NCBI RefSeq assembly: GCF_001563225.1
Contig: NZ_CP014206.1
Location: 2,728,001-2,792,000 of the forward strand
Reading direction: 5' to 3'
Length of the DNA: 64,000 nucleotides
From: Pseudodesulfovibrio indicus
GTDB taxonomy: Bacteria; Desulfobacterota; Desulfovibrionia; Desulfovibrionales; Desulfovibrionaceae
In this document: positions 63,986-64,000 of the stretch, piece by piece
How positions within the stretch are numbered: the first letter of the stretch is position 1
Layout of the letters: the number at the start of each line of letters is the position of its first letter
Position numbers and translations under genes: made by a program
The notes under the pieces: generated by a model
Databases searched by the model: none
The model's input: the letters and a program-made list of their open reading frames with translations, nothing else
Told to the model about the DNA's origin: nothing

Positions 63986-64000
63986 AATAAAAAAGCCCCC

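Overview
The window looks like chromosome of a high-GC, anaerobic, motile sulfate-reducing bacterium of the Desulfovibrio/Pseudodesulfovibrio type. Supporting features are two assimilatory-type siroheme sulfite reductases next to polyferredoxins and a Crp/Fnr (HcpR/DNR-like) regulator, full-length NifU/NifS used as the Fe-S assembly system, a NIL-ferredoxin protein, several chemotaxis genes, and the glyQS-recO-rodZ-surA-mfd and pdxJ-acpS-nnr-tsaE-lysC-cimA gene orders. The assignment is inference from gene content; no rRNA is present.

Layout. 0-6.3 kb: a partial Smr gene, a DinB-like gene, cheW, tRNA-Pro(GGG), tRNA-Thr(GGT), a dCache chemoreceptor, a frameshifted methyltransferase, and an unusual flagellin-like gene behind a consensus sigma-28 promoter. 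6.5-8.4 kb: an IS1595-family element (8-bp target duplication) split by an IS3-family element (4-bp target duplication), sitting inside a G-rich palindromic repeat. 8.5-10.7 kb: ilvBN preceded by a newly seen 36-codon leader peptide rich in valine codons and a terminator, i.e. an attenuator. 10.8-17.2 kb: an NAD(P)H-quinone-reductase-like flavoprotein, hsp20-lon, two tiny membrane proteins and a REC-PAS-GGDEF-EAL regulator. 17.4-21.7 kb: DUF493 protein and nifU-nifS-cysK-cysE, coupling cysteine synthesis to its use in Fe-S cluster assembly. 22.6-28.9 kb: ileS-lspA-PLD_N-ybgF/cpoB-like-NIL/ferredoxin-PilZ(frameshift)-cheZ. 29-38 kb: mgtE, nadC-nadA-nadB, a COG3650-like lipoprotein, trkH-trkA. 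38-42.6 kb: a minus-strand operon (membrane polyferredoxin, ferredoxin, cupin, two sulfite reductases) divergent from a Crp/Fnr regulator, with an FNR-type palindrome between them. 42.7-57.2 kb: tupA-like binding protein, rpsT, glyS-glyQ-recO-rodZ-surA-PPIase-mfd, cheW, ugd. 57.4-64 kb: pdxJ-acpS-nnr-CBS-tsaE(frameshift)-lysC-cimA, then a second copy of the G-rich palindromic repeat.

Across the window four genes carry single-base frameshifts (methyltransferase, IS3 OrfB, PilZ protein, tsaE), three of them in G or C runs. Because tsaE is normally essential, consensus-sequence error is a serious explanation. The points most worth following up are the ilvBN attenuator, the sulfite reductase/polyferredoxin operon with its Fnr-type operator, the palindromic repeat family, and the sigma-28-driven flagellin-like gene.
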